Part shown: positions 1-6,838 of the stretch, in pieces
Numbering within the stretch: the stretch's first letter is position 1
How the letters are laid out: each line of letters opens with the position of its first letter
Translations under genes and position numbers: made by a program
Notes under the pieces: generated by a model
What the model saw: only the letters and a program-made list of their open reading frames with translations
What the model was told of the DNA's origin: nothing
The model's database searches: none
Origin: Acidobacteriota bacterium
Lineage (GTDB): Bacteria; Acidobacteriota; Vicinamibacteria; Vicinamibacterales; SCN-69-37
Length of the DNA stretch: 14,133 nucleotides
Direction: 5' to 3'
Assembly: GCA_021824055.1 (NCBI GenBank)
Contig: JAKALV010000059.1
Coordinates: 1 to 14,133 of the forward strand

Positions 1-360
1 AAAGACAAGGACCTCGACGAGTCGACCGCGGCATTTCACCGCGCCATCAACCTCGCGCCGAACAGCCCGCGCATGCAGGGCGCGCTCGCGCGCGCGCTCG
101 CCCTGGCCGGCAAGCGCGATCAGGCCCTCAGCATTCTCCGCAAGCTCGAGGAGCTGTCGAAACACCGGTACGTGTCGCCGTTCGACTTCGCGTGCATCCG
201 GTTTGCCCTGGGCCAGACGGATCTGGGGTTCAAGTGGCTCACGCGCGCCTACCGCGACCGGTCCTTCGAAATGGGCGCGCTGCGGTTCGATCCGCGCGTC
301 GATGTCGTGCGCGGCGACCGCCGGCTCGAGGCAATTGCCAAGCAGGTCGGTCTGAAATAA
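1..360 (+). CDS. TPR-repeat protein, C-terminal fragment (5' end outside window)
   Basis: The frame is open from the first base, so the gene begins upstream; only the last 119 residues are visible. They start with a TPR-like helix pair (FHRAINLAPNSP, then ALARALALAGKRDQAL), followed by a helical tail with YVSPFDFACIRFALG and ending DPRVDVVRGDRRLEAIAKQVGL. From family knowledge, this ending (a YVSP-type motif, then a DPR...L..DPRF-like motif) is common at the C-terminus of TPR proteins fused to Ser/Thr kinase, adenylate cyclase or winged-helix domains in Acidobacteriota. Which N-terminal domain is present here cannot be seen. TPR arrays mediate protein-protein contacts. The TAA stop also supplies the first bases of the predicted -10 box of the next gene, 9 nt downstream. 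Confident as a TPR protein; the full function is unknown. Confidence 0.75.
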   Translation, partial: KDKDLDESTAAFHRAINLAPNSPRMQGALARALALAGKRDQALSILRKLEELSKHRYVSPFDFACIRFALGQTDLGFKWLTRAYRDRSFEMGALRFDPRVDVVRGDRRLEAIAKQVGLK

Positions 361-369
361 CGTGGTCCG
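335..369 (+). promoter_or_regulatory. Predicted sigma70-type promoter giving a leaderless mRNA for the aldo/keto reductase
   Basis: TTGCCA at 335-340 (5 of 6 matches to TTGACA) is followed by a 17-nt spacer and TAACGT at 358-363 (TANNNT form). Six nt (364-369) then lead to the GTG start at 370. The predicted transcription start coincides with the start codon. No Shine-Dalgarno sequence lies in the 9-nt gap. The promoter sits inside the end of the upstream TPR gene. It is inferred from sequence only. Confidence 0.5.
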
Positions 370-1365
370 GTGAAGTACACCACGCTCGGCCGCACCGGCC
401 TCACCGTGTCCCGTCTCGCACTCGGCTGCATGAGCTACGGCGATCCCAAGTGGCGGCCGTGGATTCTCGATGAAGCCGCCGCGCAGCCGTTCTTCCGCGC
501 GGCCCTCGACGCCGGCATCAATTTCTTCGACACCGCCAACATGTACTCGAACGGCGTGAGCGAGGAAGTGACCGGCCGCGCGCTGAAGGCCATGGCCAAG
601 CGCGACGATGTCGTGATCGCGACCAAGCTGTTCTACCCGGTGGGCCCCGGCGGCCCCAATCGGGAAGGACTGGGCCGCAAGCACGTCCTGCAGGCCTGCG
701 ACGCCAGCCTGAAGCGCCTGGGGATCGACGCGATCGATCTCTACCAGATTCACCGCTTCGACCCGGACACGCCCATCGACGAAACGCTCGAGGCGCTGAA
801 CGACCTGGTCCGCGCCGGCAAGGTGCGCTACATCGGCGCCAGTTCCGGCTGGGCGTGGCGCATGATGCAGGCGTTGTCGATCAGCGAGCGCCACGGCTGG
901 GCCAGGTTTGTGTCGATGCAGAATCACTACAACGCGCTCTATCGCGAGGAAGAGCGCGAGATGATGCCGTTCTGCCGCGCGATGGGCCTCGGCGTGATTC
1001 CGTGGAGCCCGCTCGCGCGCGGCCTGCTGACCCGCCCGCGGCCGTCCGGCGCGTCCGTGCGCACCCAGGACACGGCGCGGTCCGCCAGCGACCAGTACGC
1101 GATCGACGTGTACGAAGGTACCGTCCAGTGGGACGTCGTCGACGCCGTCGAGGTCGTGGCGAAAGCGCGGGGGGCCGGCATGGCGGAAATCGCGCTGGCG
1201 TGGCTGCTGGCGCGGCCCGGATTGACCGCGCCCATCATCGGCGCGACGAAGCTGACGCATCTCCAATCGGCCATTCGCGCCGTGGATCTGACGCTGACGG
1301 CCGAAGAGACCGCGGCCATTGACGCGCCGTATCGCGCGCAGATTGTGAAAGGGCACGAGGACTGA
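370..1365 (+). CDS. Aldo/keto reductase
   Basis: A 331-residue NAD(P)H-dependent oxidoreductase of the aldo/keto reductase superfamily, with the usual length for the family. It folds as a cytosolic TIM barrel and reduces aldehydes or ketones to alcohols. The start (GRTGLTVSRLALGCM) is characteristic. The catalytic tetrad is complete: D54 and Y59 in FFDTANMYSNG, K86 in VIATK and H128 in YQIHRFD. Further family blocks are GKVRYIGASS (~145-160), SMQNHYNALYREEE (~182-196) and VIPWSPLARGLL (~210-221). Overall it resembles the YajO/voltage-gated potassium channel beta-subunit type; the physiological substrate cannot be told. The GTG start at 370 is favoured by the TANNNT box exactly 6 nt upstream and by the N-terminal family match. 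It lies 9 nt after the TPR gene but probably has its own promoter. It converges on pntB. Confidence 0.93.
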   Translation: MKYTTLGRTGLTVSRLALGCMSYGDPKWRPWILDEAAAQPFFRAALDAGINFFDTANMYSNGVSEEVTGRALKAMAKRDDVVIATKLFYPVGPGGPNREGLGRKHVLQACDASLKRLGIDAIDLYQIHRFDPDTPIDETLEALNDLVRAGKVRYIGASSGWAWRMMQALSISERHGWARFVSMQNHYNALYREEEREMMPFCRAMGLGVIPWSPLARGLLTRPRPSGASVRTQDTARSASDQYAIDVYEGTVQWDVVDAVEVVAKARGAGMAEIALAWLLARPGLTAPIIGATKLTHLQSAIRAVDLTLTAEETAAIDAPYRAQIVKGHED

Positions 1366-1379
1366 GCCCGAGCGGCACG

Positions 1380-1435
1380 TTTCGTAGGCGGCGGGCTTTC
1401 GGAGCCGGCGGGCTTTTTGGGCCCGCCGGGCGAAA
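1380..1435. terminator. GC-rich hairpin between convergent genes, possible bidirectional terminator
   Basis: A perfect 9-bp inverted repeat (1405-1413 with 1421-1429, CCGGCGGGC/GCCCGCCGG) has a 7-nt loop, TTTTTGG. A short outer pair, TTTCG at 1380-1384 with CGAAA at 1431-1435, could close a larger structure. It lies between the stop of the aldo/keto reductase and the stop of pntB, where a terminator is expected. Neither strand has a U-tract after the stem, so it is not a canonical intrinsic terminator. Confidence 0.4.
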
Positions 1436-1440
1436 TCGCG

Positions 1441-2862
1441 TCAGCGTGACGCGGTGTCGCGCAGGGCTTTCAGCACCGCGTCGAGGCTCTTCTTGGCGTC
1501 GCCGAACAGCATGCGCGTGTTGTCCTTGAAGAACAGCGGGTTCTCGACGCCCGCATAGCCGGTGGCCATGCTCCGCTTCAGCACGATCGTGGTCTTGCCT
1601 TTCCACACCTGCAGCACGGGCATGCCGGCGATCGGACTGTTGGCGTCCTCCTCGGCCGACGGATTGACGATGTCGTTCGCGCCGATGACCACCGAGACAT
1701 CCACGTCCGGGAAGTCCTCGTTGATCTCGTCCATCTCGAACACGATGTCGTACGGCACCTTGGCTTCGGCGAGCAGCACGTTCATGTGGCCCGGCATTCG
1801 GCCGGCCACCGGGTGAATCGCGAAGCGCACCTTGATGTGCTTCTCGCGCAGGAACTTCGTGATGTCGTTCACGACGTGCTGCGCCTGCGCCACGGCCATG
1901 CCGTAACCGGGCACGATGACCACATCCTTCGCGTCGAGCAGCAGCGCGGCCGTTTCCGCCGCGTCCACCGACTGCACTTCGCCCTGCGGTTCCGCGGACG
2001 CCGTGGGCGCCGCGCCGCCGCCATCCGTACCGAAGCCGCCCGCGATCACCGACAGGAACTTGCGGTTCATCGCCCGGCACATGATGTAGCTCAGGATCGC
2101 GCCGCTGCTGCCGACGAGCGCGCCGGTGACGATCAGCAGGTCGTTGTTCAGCATGAAACCCGTGGCCGACGCCGCCCAGCCCGAGTAGCTGTTGAGCATC
2201 GAGATCACGACGGGCATGTCCGCGCCGCCGATCGCCATGACCATGTGAATGCCGAACAGCAGCGCGATGCCCGTCATGATGAGCAGCGGCATCAGGCCGC
2301 CGCCGGATTCCGCGTGGGCGACGAACTGATAGCCGAACCAGATCACGACCGCGAGCAGCAGCAGGTTCAGGGCGTGGCGCGCGGGGAGGATGAGCGGCTT
2401 GCCGCTGATCTTCCCGCTGAGCTTGCCGAACGCGATGACCGAGCCCGACAGCGTGACCGCGCCGATCAGAATGCCGACGTAGGTCTCGATCAGATGGATC
2501 GAGACTTCTTCGGGCCGGACCACCGAGTGGCCGAGGAAGTTCGCGAACCCGACGAGCACGGCCGCGAGTCCCACGAGACTGTGCAGAATCGCCACGAGCT
2601 CGGGCATCTGCGTCATCCGCACCCGCTGCGCCAGCACGAGGCCGATCGATCCGCCGATCACGAGCGACGCGATCAGGAGCGCGTAGTTCGCGGTGACGGC
2701 GCCGGCGATGGCGGCGACGAGCGCCAGGCTCATGCCGATGATGCCGTAGAGGTTGCCGCGCCGCGCCGTCTCCGGATTGCTGAGACCGCCGAGCGCCAGG
2801 ATGAACAGGATGGTTGCGCCGATGTATGAAACAGTGACGATGCCTTCGATGCCGGGAATCAT
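1441..2862 (-). CDS. pntB: NAD(P) transhydrogenase subunit beta
   Basis: The beta subunit of the proton-translocating nicotinamide nucleotide transhydrogenase, which uses the proton-motive force to drive hydride transfer from NADH to NADP+. It has 473 residues, close to E. coli PntB. The first ~270 residues form the membrane domain (domain II) with repeated hydrophobic helices. MPELVAILHSLVGLAAVLVG contains H94, equivalent to the conserved proton-channel histidine of E. coli PntB; IGGADMPVVISMLNSYSGWA (~211-230) is another hallmark. A variable Gly/Ala-rich linker (~276-300) leads to the soluble NADP(H)-binding domain III. There PGYGMAVAQAQ (318-328), HPVAGRMPGHMNVLLAEA (350-367), VVIGANDIVNP (391-401) and SMATGYAGVENPLF (431-444) are all intact. 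ATG at 2862 lies 9 nt after the pntA stop. AGGGG (2873-2869), overlapping the pntA stop codon, serves as Shine-Dalgarno. It is co-transcribed with pntA. Confidence 0.97.
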   Translation of the reverse strand: MIPGIEGIVTVSYIGATILFILALGGLSNPETARRGNLYGIIGMSLALVAAIAGAVTANYALLIASLVIGGSIGLVLAQRVRMTQMPELVAILHSLVGLAAVLVGFANFLGHSVVRPEEVSIHLIETYVGILIGAVTLSGSVIAFGKLSGKISGKPLILPARHALNLLLLAVVIWFGYQFVAHAESGGGLMPLLIMTGIALLFGIHMVMAIGGADMPVVISMLNSYSGWAASATGFMLNNDLLIVTGALVGSSGAILSYIMCRAMNRKFLSVIAGGFGTDGGGAAPTASAEPQGEVQSVDAAETAALLLDAKDVVIVPGYGMAVAQAQHVVNDITKFLREKHIKVRFAIHPVAGRMPGHMNVLLAEAKVPYDIVFEMDEINEDFPDVDVSVVIGANDIVNPSAEEDANSPIAGMPVLQVWKGKTTIVLKRSMATGYAGVENPLFFKDNTRMLFGDAKKSLDAVLKALRDTASR

Positions 2863-2871
2863 GATCAGCCC

Positions 2872-4455
2872 CTACTTCCGGAACATGTCCAACATGCGCC
2901 GCGTGACGGCGAAACCGCCGGCGATGTTGATGCTGGTCAAGAGAATCGTGATGCCGGCGATCCACGTGACCGTGGGTTCCGGAGCGCTGATCTGGAGCAG
3001 CGCGCCAAGAATGATGATGCTGCTGATGGCGTTGGTCACGCTCATCAGCGGCGTATGCAGGGCGGGCGTGACGTTCCACACCACCATGTAACCGACGAAG
3101 ACCGCGAGCACGAAGACCGTGAAGTGCGCCATGAACGACGCGGGCGCCACCAGGCCGAGGCCGAGGAAGATCAGCGCGCCGACGAGGAAGGTTCCGGCCG
3201 AAATGCCACCACCGGACGTCTTGCCGTGACCCGCCTTCGCGCTGCGCGCTTCGGCGGGCGAACCCGCTGTCCCAGCACTTGCAGCGGCCTTGGCCGCCGT
3301 CGCCGCCGAGAGTTTTGGCGGCGGAGGCGGCCACGTGATCTCTTTCTCTTTCACCACCGTGGCGCCGCGCACCACTTCGTCCGCGAAGTCGACGACCAGG
3401 TTGCCGTCCTTCGCCTTGCACATGTCGGTGAGTAGATGCCGCAGGTTGGTCGCGTACAGCTGGCTCGATTGCGCCGCCAGGCGGCTCGGCAGATCGGTGT
3501 AGCCGATGATCGTGACGCCTTCCTGCTTCGCCACCTGGCCGGGCACCGTGAGCTCGCAGTTGCCGCCCTGCTCGGCGGCGAGATCCACGATCACGCTGCC
3601 GTTCTTCATCGACTTCACCATATCGGCGGTGATGAGCGTGGGCGCGGGCCGGCCGGGGATCAGCGCGGTCGTGATGATGATGTCCACGTCCTTGGCCTGG
3701 GCGGCGAAGAGCGCCATCTCGGCCTCGATGAACTCGGGGCTCATCACTTTCGCGTACCCGCCGGCGCCGGCGCCTTCTTCCTTGAAGTCGAGCATGAGGA
3801 ACTCGCCGTCCATGCTCTCGACTTGTTCCTTCACTTCAGGCCGCGTGTCGAAGGCGCGGACGATGGCGCCGAGGCTGCGGGCCGCGCCGATCGCGGACAG
3901 TCCCGCCACGCCGGCGCCGATCACGAGCACTTTCGCGGGCGGCACCTTGCCGGCCGCCGTGATCTGTCCGGTGAAGAACCGGCCGAAGTGCTGCGCCGCT
4001 TCAATGACGGCGCGATAGCCGGCGATGTTGGCCATCGAGCTCAGCGCGTCCATCTTCTGCGCGCGCGAGATGCGCGGCACGCTGTCCATCGCGAGCGTGG
4101 TCACGCCCTTGGCGGCGAGTTGCTTCAGCAATTCAGGATTCTGCGCGGGCCACAGAAATGAGATGAGCACCTGACCCGCATGCAGCAGATCCATTTCGTG
4201 CCGGCCGGTCTTCGGATTGTTCTCGGGGGCGCGAACTTTGAGGAGGATGTCGCTGGACGACCAGAGCTCGCGGGTGTCGCTGATGATCGAAGCGCCGGCG
4301 GCCATGTAGGCATCGTCGCTGAAGCTGGCGGCGGCGCCGGCGCCGGTTTCCACCGCGATGGTGAACCCCAGCTTCTGCAGCTGCACGGCGACCTCGGGGG
4401 TGGTCGCGACGCGCCTCTCGCCGTCGTGAATCTCCTTGGGGATTCCGATTCTCAT
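2872..4455 (-). CDS. pntA: NAD(P) transhydrogenase subunit alpha (fused alpha1-alpha2 form)
   Basis: The alpha subunit, 527 residues, carrying in one chain the NAD(H)-binding domain I and the first membrane helices of domain II (E. coli-type architecture; some bacteria split these into two genes). The N-terminus MRIGIPKEIHDGERRVATTP is the classic alanine dehydrogenase/PNT N-terminal domain. RAQKMDALSSMANIAGYRAV (131-150) and the Rossmann motif GAGVAGL (180-186) with DTRPEVKEQVES (203-214) follow. EQGGNCELT (295-303) and YTDLPSRLAAQSSQLYATNL (319-338) complete domain I. A Pro/Ala/Gly/Lys-rich linker (~375-420, including a run of P) separates it from about four membrane helices at ~420-516. 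The pair with pntB is a complete enzyme. ATG at 4455 is preceded at 5 nt by GGAGAA, a clear Shine-Dalgarno, in contrast to several other genes in the window. Confidence 0.97.
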   Translation of the reverse strand: MRIGIPKEIHDGERRVATTPEVAVQLQKLGFTIAVETGAGAAASFSDDAYMAAGASIISDTRELWSSSDILLKVRAPENNPKTGRHEMDLLHAGQVLISFLWPAQNPELLKQLAAKGVTTLAMDSVPRISRAQKMDALSSMANIAGYRAVIEAAQHFGRFFTGQITAAGKVPPAKVLVIGAGVAGLSAIGAARSLGAIVRAFDTRPEVKEQVESMDGEFLMLDFKEEGAGAGGYAKVMSPEFIEAEMALFAAQAKDVDIIITTALIPGRPAPTLITADMVKSMKNGSVIVDLAAEQGGNCELTVPGQVAKQEGVTIIGYTDLPSRLAAQSSQLYATNLRHLLTDMCKAKDGNLVVDFADEVVRGATVVKEKEITWPPPPPKLSAATAAKAAASAGTAGSPAEARSAKAGHGKTSGGGISAGTFLVGALIFLGLGLVAPASFMAHFTVFVLAVFVGYMVVWNVTPALHTPLMSVTNAISSIIILGALLQISAPEPTVTWIAGITILLTSINIAGGFAVTRRMLDMFRK

Positions 4456-4531
4456 TCACGTTCTCCAGAACAGCGCGGGGCGGAGCGCCAAGGCAGGGGA
4501 AAAGTCGTGCAGCCCATCCGAGAAAGTATAT
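4456..4531 (-). promoter_or_regulatory. pntA leader: candidate -10 and Shine-Dalgarno
   Basis: On the minus strand TATACT (4531-4526) is a good -10 candidate, with no convincing TTGACA-like box at 16-18 nt upstream. It would give a leader of roughly 60-65 nt ending in GGAGAA (4466-4461), 5 nt before the ATG. The rest of the divergent gap, up to 4603, also holds TACGAT at 4588-4593, a -10 candidate for the plus-strand gene at 4604, with 10 nt between it and that start. Confidence 0.35.
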
Positions 4532-4603
4532 CCCGCGCATGGAGCGCGGCTCGAATGCCGGAAATCCGTCACTGGATCAACTGCTGATACGATTTCTCCA
4601 GCC

Positions 4604-5143
4604 GTGAACATCCACGACCTCTATCTGCAGTACGCGGGCGTGTTGACGCCGATCCTCCGCATCGGACCGATTGTCGGCGGCCTCGTGCTGCTCCTGTGGC
4701 GATGGCACGAAACGCGCGTGCCGGTCTCGATCAAGTCGATCGTCATCCCGCCGCTCGGCATGAGCACCGGGTTCGGCATGTTCTTCGCGCCCGTGATGCG
4801 CGTGCCGTGGTCGTGGGCGATCGCATCGCTGGCCCTCGGCGCCTTCGTCCTGTCGTGGCCGCTCCTGAAATCGTCGCGCCTCGAACCGCGCGACGGCGTG
4901 ATCTACATGAAGCGGTCGCGCGCCTTCCTCTGGATTCTGTTCGGCTTGTTCTCGGTGCGCATCCTGCTGCACGACTACATCGGCCACCTGATCACGCCGC
5001 TGCAGACGGCCGCCGTCTTTTACCTCATGGCCTTCGGCATGATCGTGCGGTGGCGCGCGACGCTCTACGTCGGATATCGGCGGCTGACGACCGATCCGAC
5101 GCGACAGGCCCTGCCTCTCGGCGGACCCTACGCGCCCAGGTAA
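4604..5143 (+). CDS. CcdC/DUF1453-family integral membrane protein
   Basis: A 179-residue hydrophobic protein with about five predicted membrane segments (~15-32, 47-62, 70-88, 107-124, 133-150). The blocks SIVIPPLGMSTGFGMFF (45-61), EPRDGVIYMKRSRAFLWIL (94-112) and QTAAVFYLMAFGMIVRWR (134-151) match the CcdC family (Pfam DUF1453), known from the Bacillus ccdA-ccdC locus. The molecular role of that family is not established; the name comes from its neighbour in cytochrome c biogenesis, and no ccdA or thioredoxin-like gene is visible here. The GTG at 4604 is chosen because the family begins at this hydrophobic segment. In-frame starts further upstream (for example 4436) would add a low-complexity stretch running back through the intergenic region into the divergent pntA. 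It is divergent from pntA and convergent with the cystathionine beta-synthase gene. Confidence 0.82.
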   Translation: MNIHDLYLQYAGVLTPILRIGPIVGGLVLLLWRWHETRVPVSIKSIVIPPLGMSTGFGMFFAPVMRVPWSWAIASLALGAFVLSWPLLKSSRLEPRDGVIYMKRSRAFLWILFGLFSVRILLHDYIGHLITPLQTAAVFYLMAFGMIVRWRATLYVGYRRLTTDPTRQALPLGGPYAPR

Positions 5144-5154
5144 CCGCGCTTCAC

Positions 5155-5400
5155 GGCTCCCGCGGAGACGCGGAGCGCGCGGAGAAGAGCCTTTTTACCG
5201 CGTAGATCGTGAAGGCAGGACTTCGAGACCGTGGGCCTGGCGGCCGCCGCCGGCGGCCGGCTGAAACACGAAGGAGCGAGAACGAAAGAGCGTGGGGTGC
5301 CGGGTCGCTCTTTCGTTCTCGCTCCTTCGTGTTTCAGCTAGCCCGGCGTAGCCGGGCGACCAGGCCCACAGCTCCGCGCCTCCGCGCCTCCGCGTGAGCC
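5155..5400. repeat. 246-bp nested palindromic element (REP/MITE-like or structured RNA)
   Basis: This fills almost all of the 285-bp convergent gap. From outside in: GGCTC (5155-5159) pairs with GAGCC (5396-5400). Three CGCGGAG heptamers (5161, 5169, 5178) mirror three CTCCGCG heptamers (5372, 5380, 5388). GTGGGCCTGG (5231-5240) pairs perfectly with CCAGGCCCAC (5360-5369). Inside this stem lie three hairpins: 5241-5249 with 5251-5259 (9 bp), a perfect 33-bp stem 5260-5292 with 5306-5338 (13-nt loop), and GCCCGGC/GCCGGGC at 5341-5357 (7 bp, GTA loop). The inner part can therefore form a four-way cloverleaf. The left arm has about 46 extra bases (5185-5230) without a partner. No protein is plausible here. 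The pentamer TTCAC flanks it at 5150-5154 and 5406-5410, a possible but not flush target duplication. Confidence 0.85.
5260..5338. repeat. Perfect 33-bp inverted repeat, core hairpin of the element
   Basis: Bases 5260-5292 are the exact reverse complement of 5306-5338, with a 13-nt loop (5293-5305). The arms are less GC-rich than the surroundings (for example CTGAAACACGAAGGAGCGAG), unlike the local genes. Transcribed from either side it would form a very stable hairpin and could stop transcription from both converging genes. Confidence 0.93.
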
Positions 5401-5428
5401 GATCTTTCACTGCCCAACTGCCTCACTC

Positions 5429-6820
5429 TTATGACAGCGCTTGAATCACATCCGACCGCGTGATGACCCACGTCTCATCGGTCTTGAAATCGCGCACGAG
5501 CACGGCCGGGTTCTCCGGCGTGATCATCAGCGCGAGCGCGTCCACGCCGGCGGTGATGTCGAGAAACGGAAACGCGCCCTGCATCACGGTTTCCACCGGC
5601 TGCGTGCGCGACGCGGGATCCGAAATCATCTTCGCGTAGATCCTCGCCTCGTTCACCGATCCGACGATGCGGCCGTTGGAGGTGACGGGAATCTGCGAGA
5701 AGTCGTGCGACGTCATTACCTGCGCGACATGGGCGATGGTGTCGGTGGTCGACACCGTCATGAGCGGCACCGTGCGCTTGTTGGCGACGAGGTCGCGCGC
5801 CGTCAGGCCGGCGCGCTCGAGAAACCCCTTCTTCCGCATCCAGTCGTCATTGAACATCTTGCCGAGGTAGCGCGTGCCGTGGTCGTGGAAGATGACCACC
5901 ACCAGATCGCCCGCCTTGAAGCGGTCCTTCATCTGCACCACGCCGGCCATGGCAGAGCCGGCGGAGTTGCCGGCGAAGATGCCTTCCTCGCGCGCGATGC
6001 GGCGCTGCATGATCGCCGCGTCCTTGTCGGTCACCTTCTCGAAGTGATCGATCACGTCGAAGTCGACGTTCTTCGGCAGGAAGTCCTCGCCGATGCCCTC
6101 GGTGATGTACGGATAGATCTCGTTCTTGTCGAAGACGCCCGTCTCCTTGTATTTCTTGAACACCGAGCCGTAGGTATCGATGCCGAGCACCTGGATCTTC
6201 GGGTTCTTCTCTTTCAGGTACTTGCCCGCGCCGGTGATCGTGCCGCCCGTGCCGACGCCGACCACCAGGTGCGTGATCTTGCCGTCGGTCTGCTCCCAGA
6301 TCTCCGGCCCCGTCTGCTCGTAGTGCGCGGTGGCGTTTGACGGGTTGTCGTACTGGTTCGCCTTCCAGCTGTCCGGCGTCTCGCGCTCGAGCCGCGACGA
6401 CACCGAGTAGTACGACCGCGGATCCTCGGGATCAACGTCGGTCGGGCACACGATCACGTCCGCGCCGAACGCGCGCAGCGCGTCCACCTTCTCTTTCGAC
6501 TGCTTGTCGGTGGTGGTGAAGATGCACTTGTAGCCCTTCACCACGGCGGCGATCGCCAGGCCCATGCCGGTGTTGCCCGACGTGCCTTCGATGATCGTGC
6601 CACCGGGCTTGAGCTTGCCGCTCCGCTCGGCGTCCTCGATCATCTTGACCGCCATGCGGTCCTTGATCGAGTTGCCGGGGTTGGTCGTTTCGATCTTGAC
6701 GACGACCGTGGCCGGGATGTCCCGGGTGATGCGGTTGATCCGCACCATCGGCGTGTCGCCGATCAGGTCGAGGACGGTGTCGCCGATTTTCTTTTTAGCG
6801 CGGACGGGTGCGGTCTTCAC
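5429..6820 (-). CDS. cbs: Cystathionine beta-synthase (PLP enzyme with C-terminal CBS domain pair)
   Basis: Condenses L-serine and L-homocysteine to cystathionine, the first step of reverse transsulfuration, in the cytosol. 463 residues: a fold-type II PLP domain (~10-340) and two CBS domains (~352-400 and ~408-462). K53 in NPGNSIKDR is the PLP-binding lysine. EGTSGNTGMGLA (78-89) and the phosphate-binding GVGTGGTITG (188-197) are intact. EGIGEDFLP (241-249) and SVFKKYKETG (219-228) favour cystathionine beta-synthase over plain cysteine synthase, though some cysteine synthases also carry CBS domains. The heme-binding N-terminus of the human enzyme is absent. No cystathionine gamma-lyase lies in the window. 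The GTG start at 6820 is supported by TATAAT exactly 6 nt upstream and no Shine-Dalgarno, suggesting a leaderless mRNA. It lies 18 nt after the M28 peptidase stop. Confidence 0.92.
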   Translation of the reverse strand: MKTAPVRAKKKIGDTVLDLIGDTPMVRINRITRDIPATVVVKIETTNPGNSIKDRMAVKMIEDAERSGKLKPGGTIIEGTSGNTGMGLAIAAVVKGYKCIFTTTDKQSKEKVDALRAFGADVIVCPTDVDPEDPRSYYSVSSRLERETPDSWKANQYDNPSNATAHYEQTGPEIWEQTDGKITHLVVGVGTGGTITGAGKYLKEKNPKIQVLGIDTYGSVFKKYKETGVFDKNEIYPYITEGIGEDFLPKNVDFDVIDHFEKVTDKDAAIMQRRIAREEGIFAGNSAGSAMAGVVQMKDRFKAGDLVVVIFHDHGTRYLGKMFNDDWMRKKGFLERAGLTARDLVANKRTVPLMTVSTTDTIAHVAQVMTSHDFSQIPVTSNGRIVGSVNEARIYAKMISDPASRTQPVETVMQGAFPFLDITAGVDALALMITPENPAVLVRDFKTDETWVITRSDVIQALS

Positions 6821-6832
6821 GACGCAATTATA
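6821..6832 (-). promoter_or_regulatory. TATAAT -10 box, predicted leaderless start of the cystathionine beta-synthase gene
   Basis: On the minus strand a consensus TATAAT (6832-6827) is followed by six bases and then the GTG at 6820, so +1 would be the G of the start codon. The -35 region is poor (AGGACT at 17 nt). The box lies just past the TAA of the upstream peptidase gene. Confidence 0.5.
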
Positions 6833-6838
6833 GATGGA

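Noticed and set aside
1235..3421. Long minus-strand open frame across pntB and the end of pntA (over 700 codons)
   Set aside because: An out-of-frame shadow of the pnt genes: Arg/His/Gly-rich, low-complexity translation caused by high GC, while the overlapping frames are clear PntA and PntB.
4436..4603. N-terminal extension of the CcdC-family frame from an ATG at 4436
   Set aside because: It would overlap the start of the divergent pntA and add non-family sequence before the first hydrophobic segment; GTG 4604 fits the family.
5195..5410. Two small opposing frames that encode nearly the same peptide (ETRRSENER and SRSFVFQ)
   Set aside because: The identity is a consequence of the perfect inverted repeat being read from both sides; there is no start signal or family match.
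5150..5410. TTCAC direct repeats as a target-site duplication of the palindromic element
   Set aside because: The right copy is 5 bases beyond the terminal inverted repeat, and a 5-base match is weak; it is mentioned only as a possibility, not annotated.
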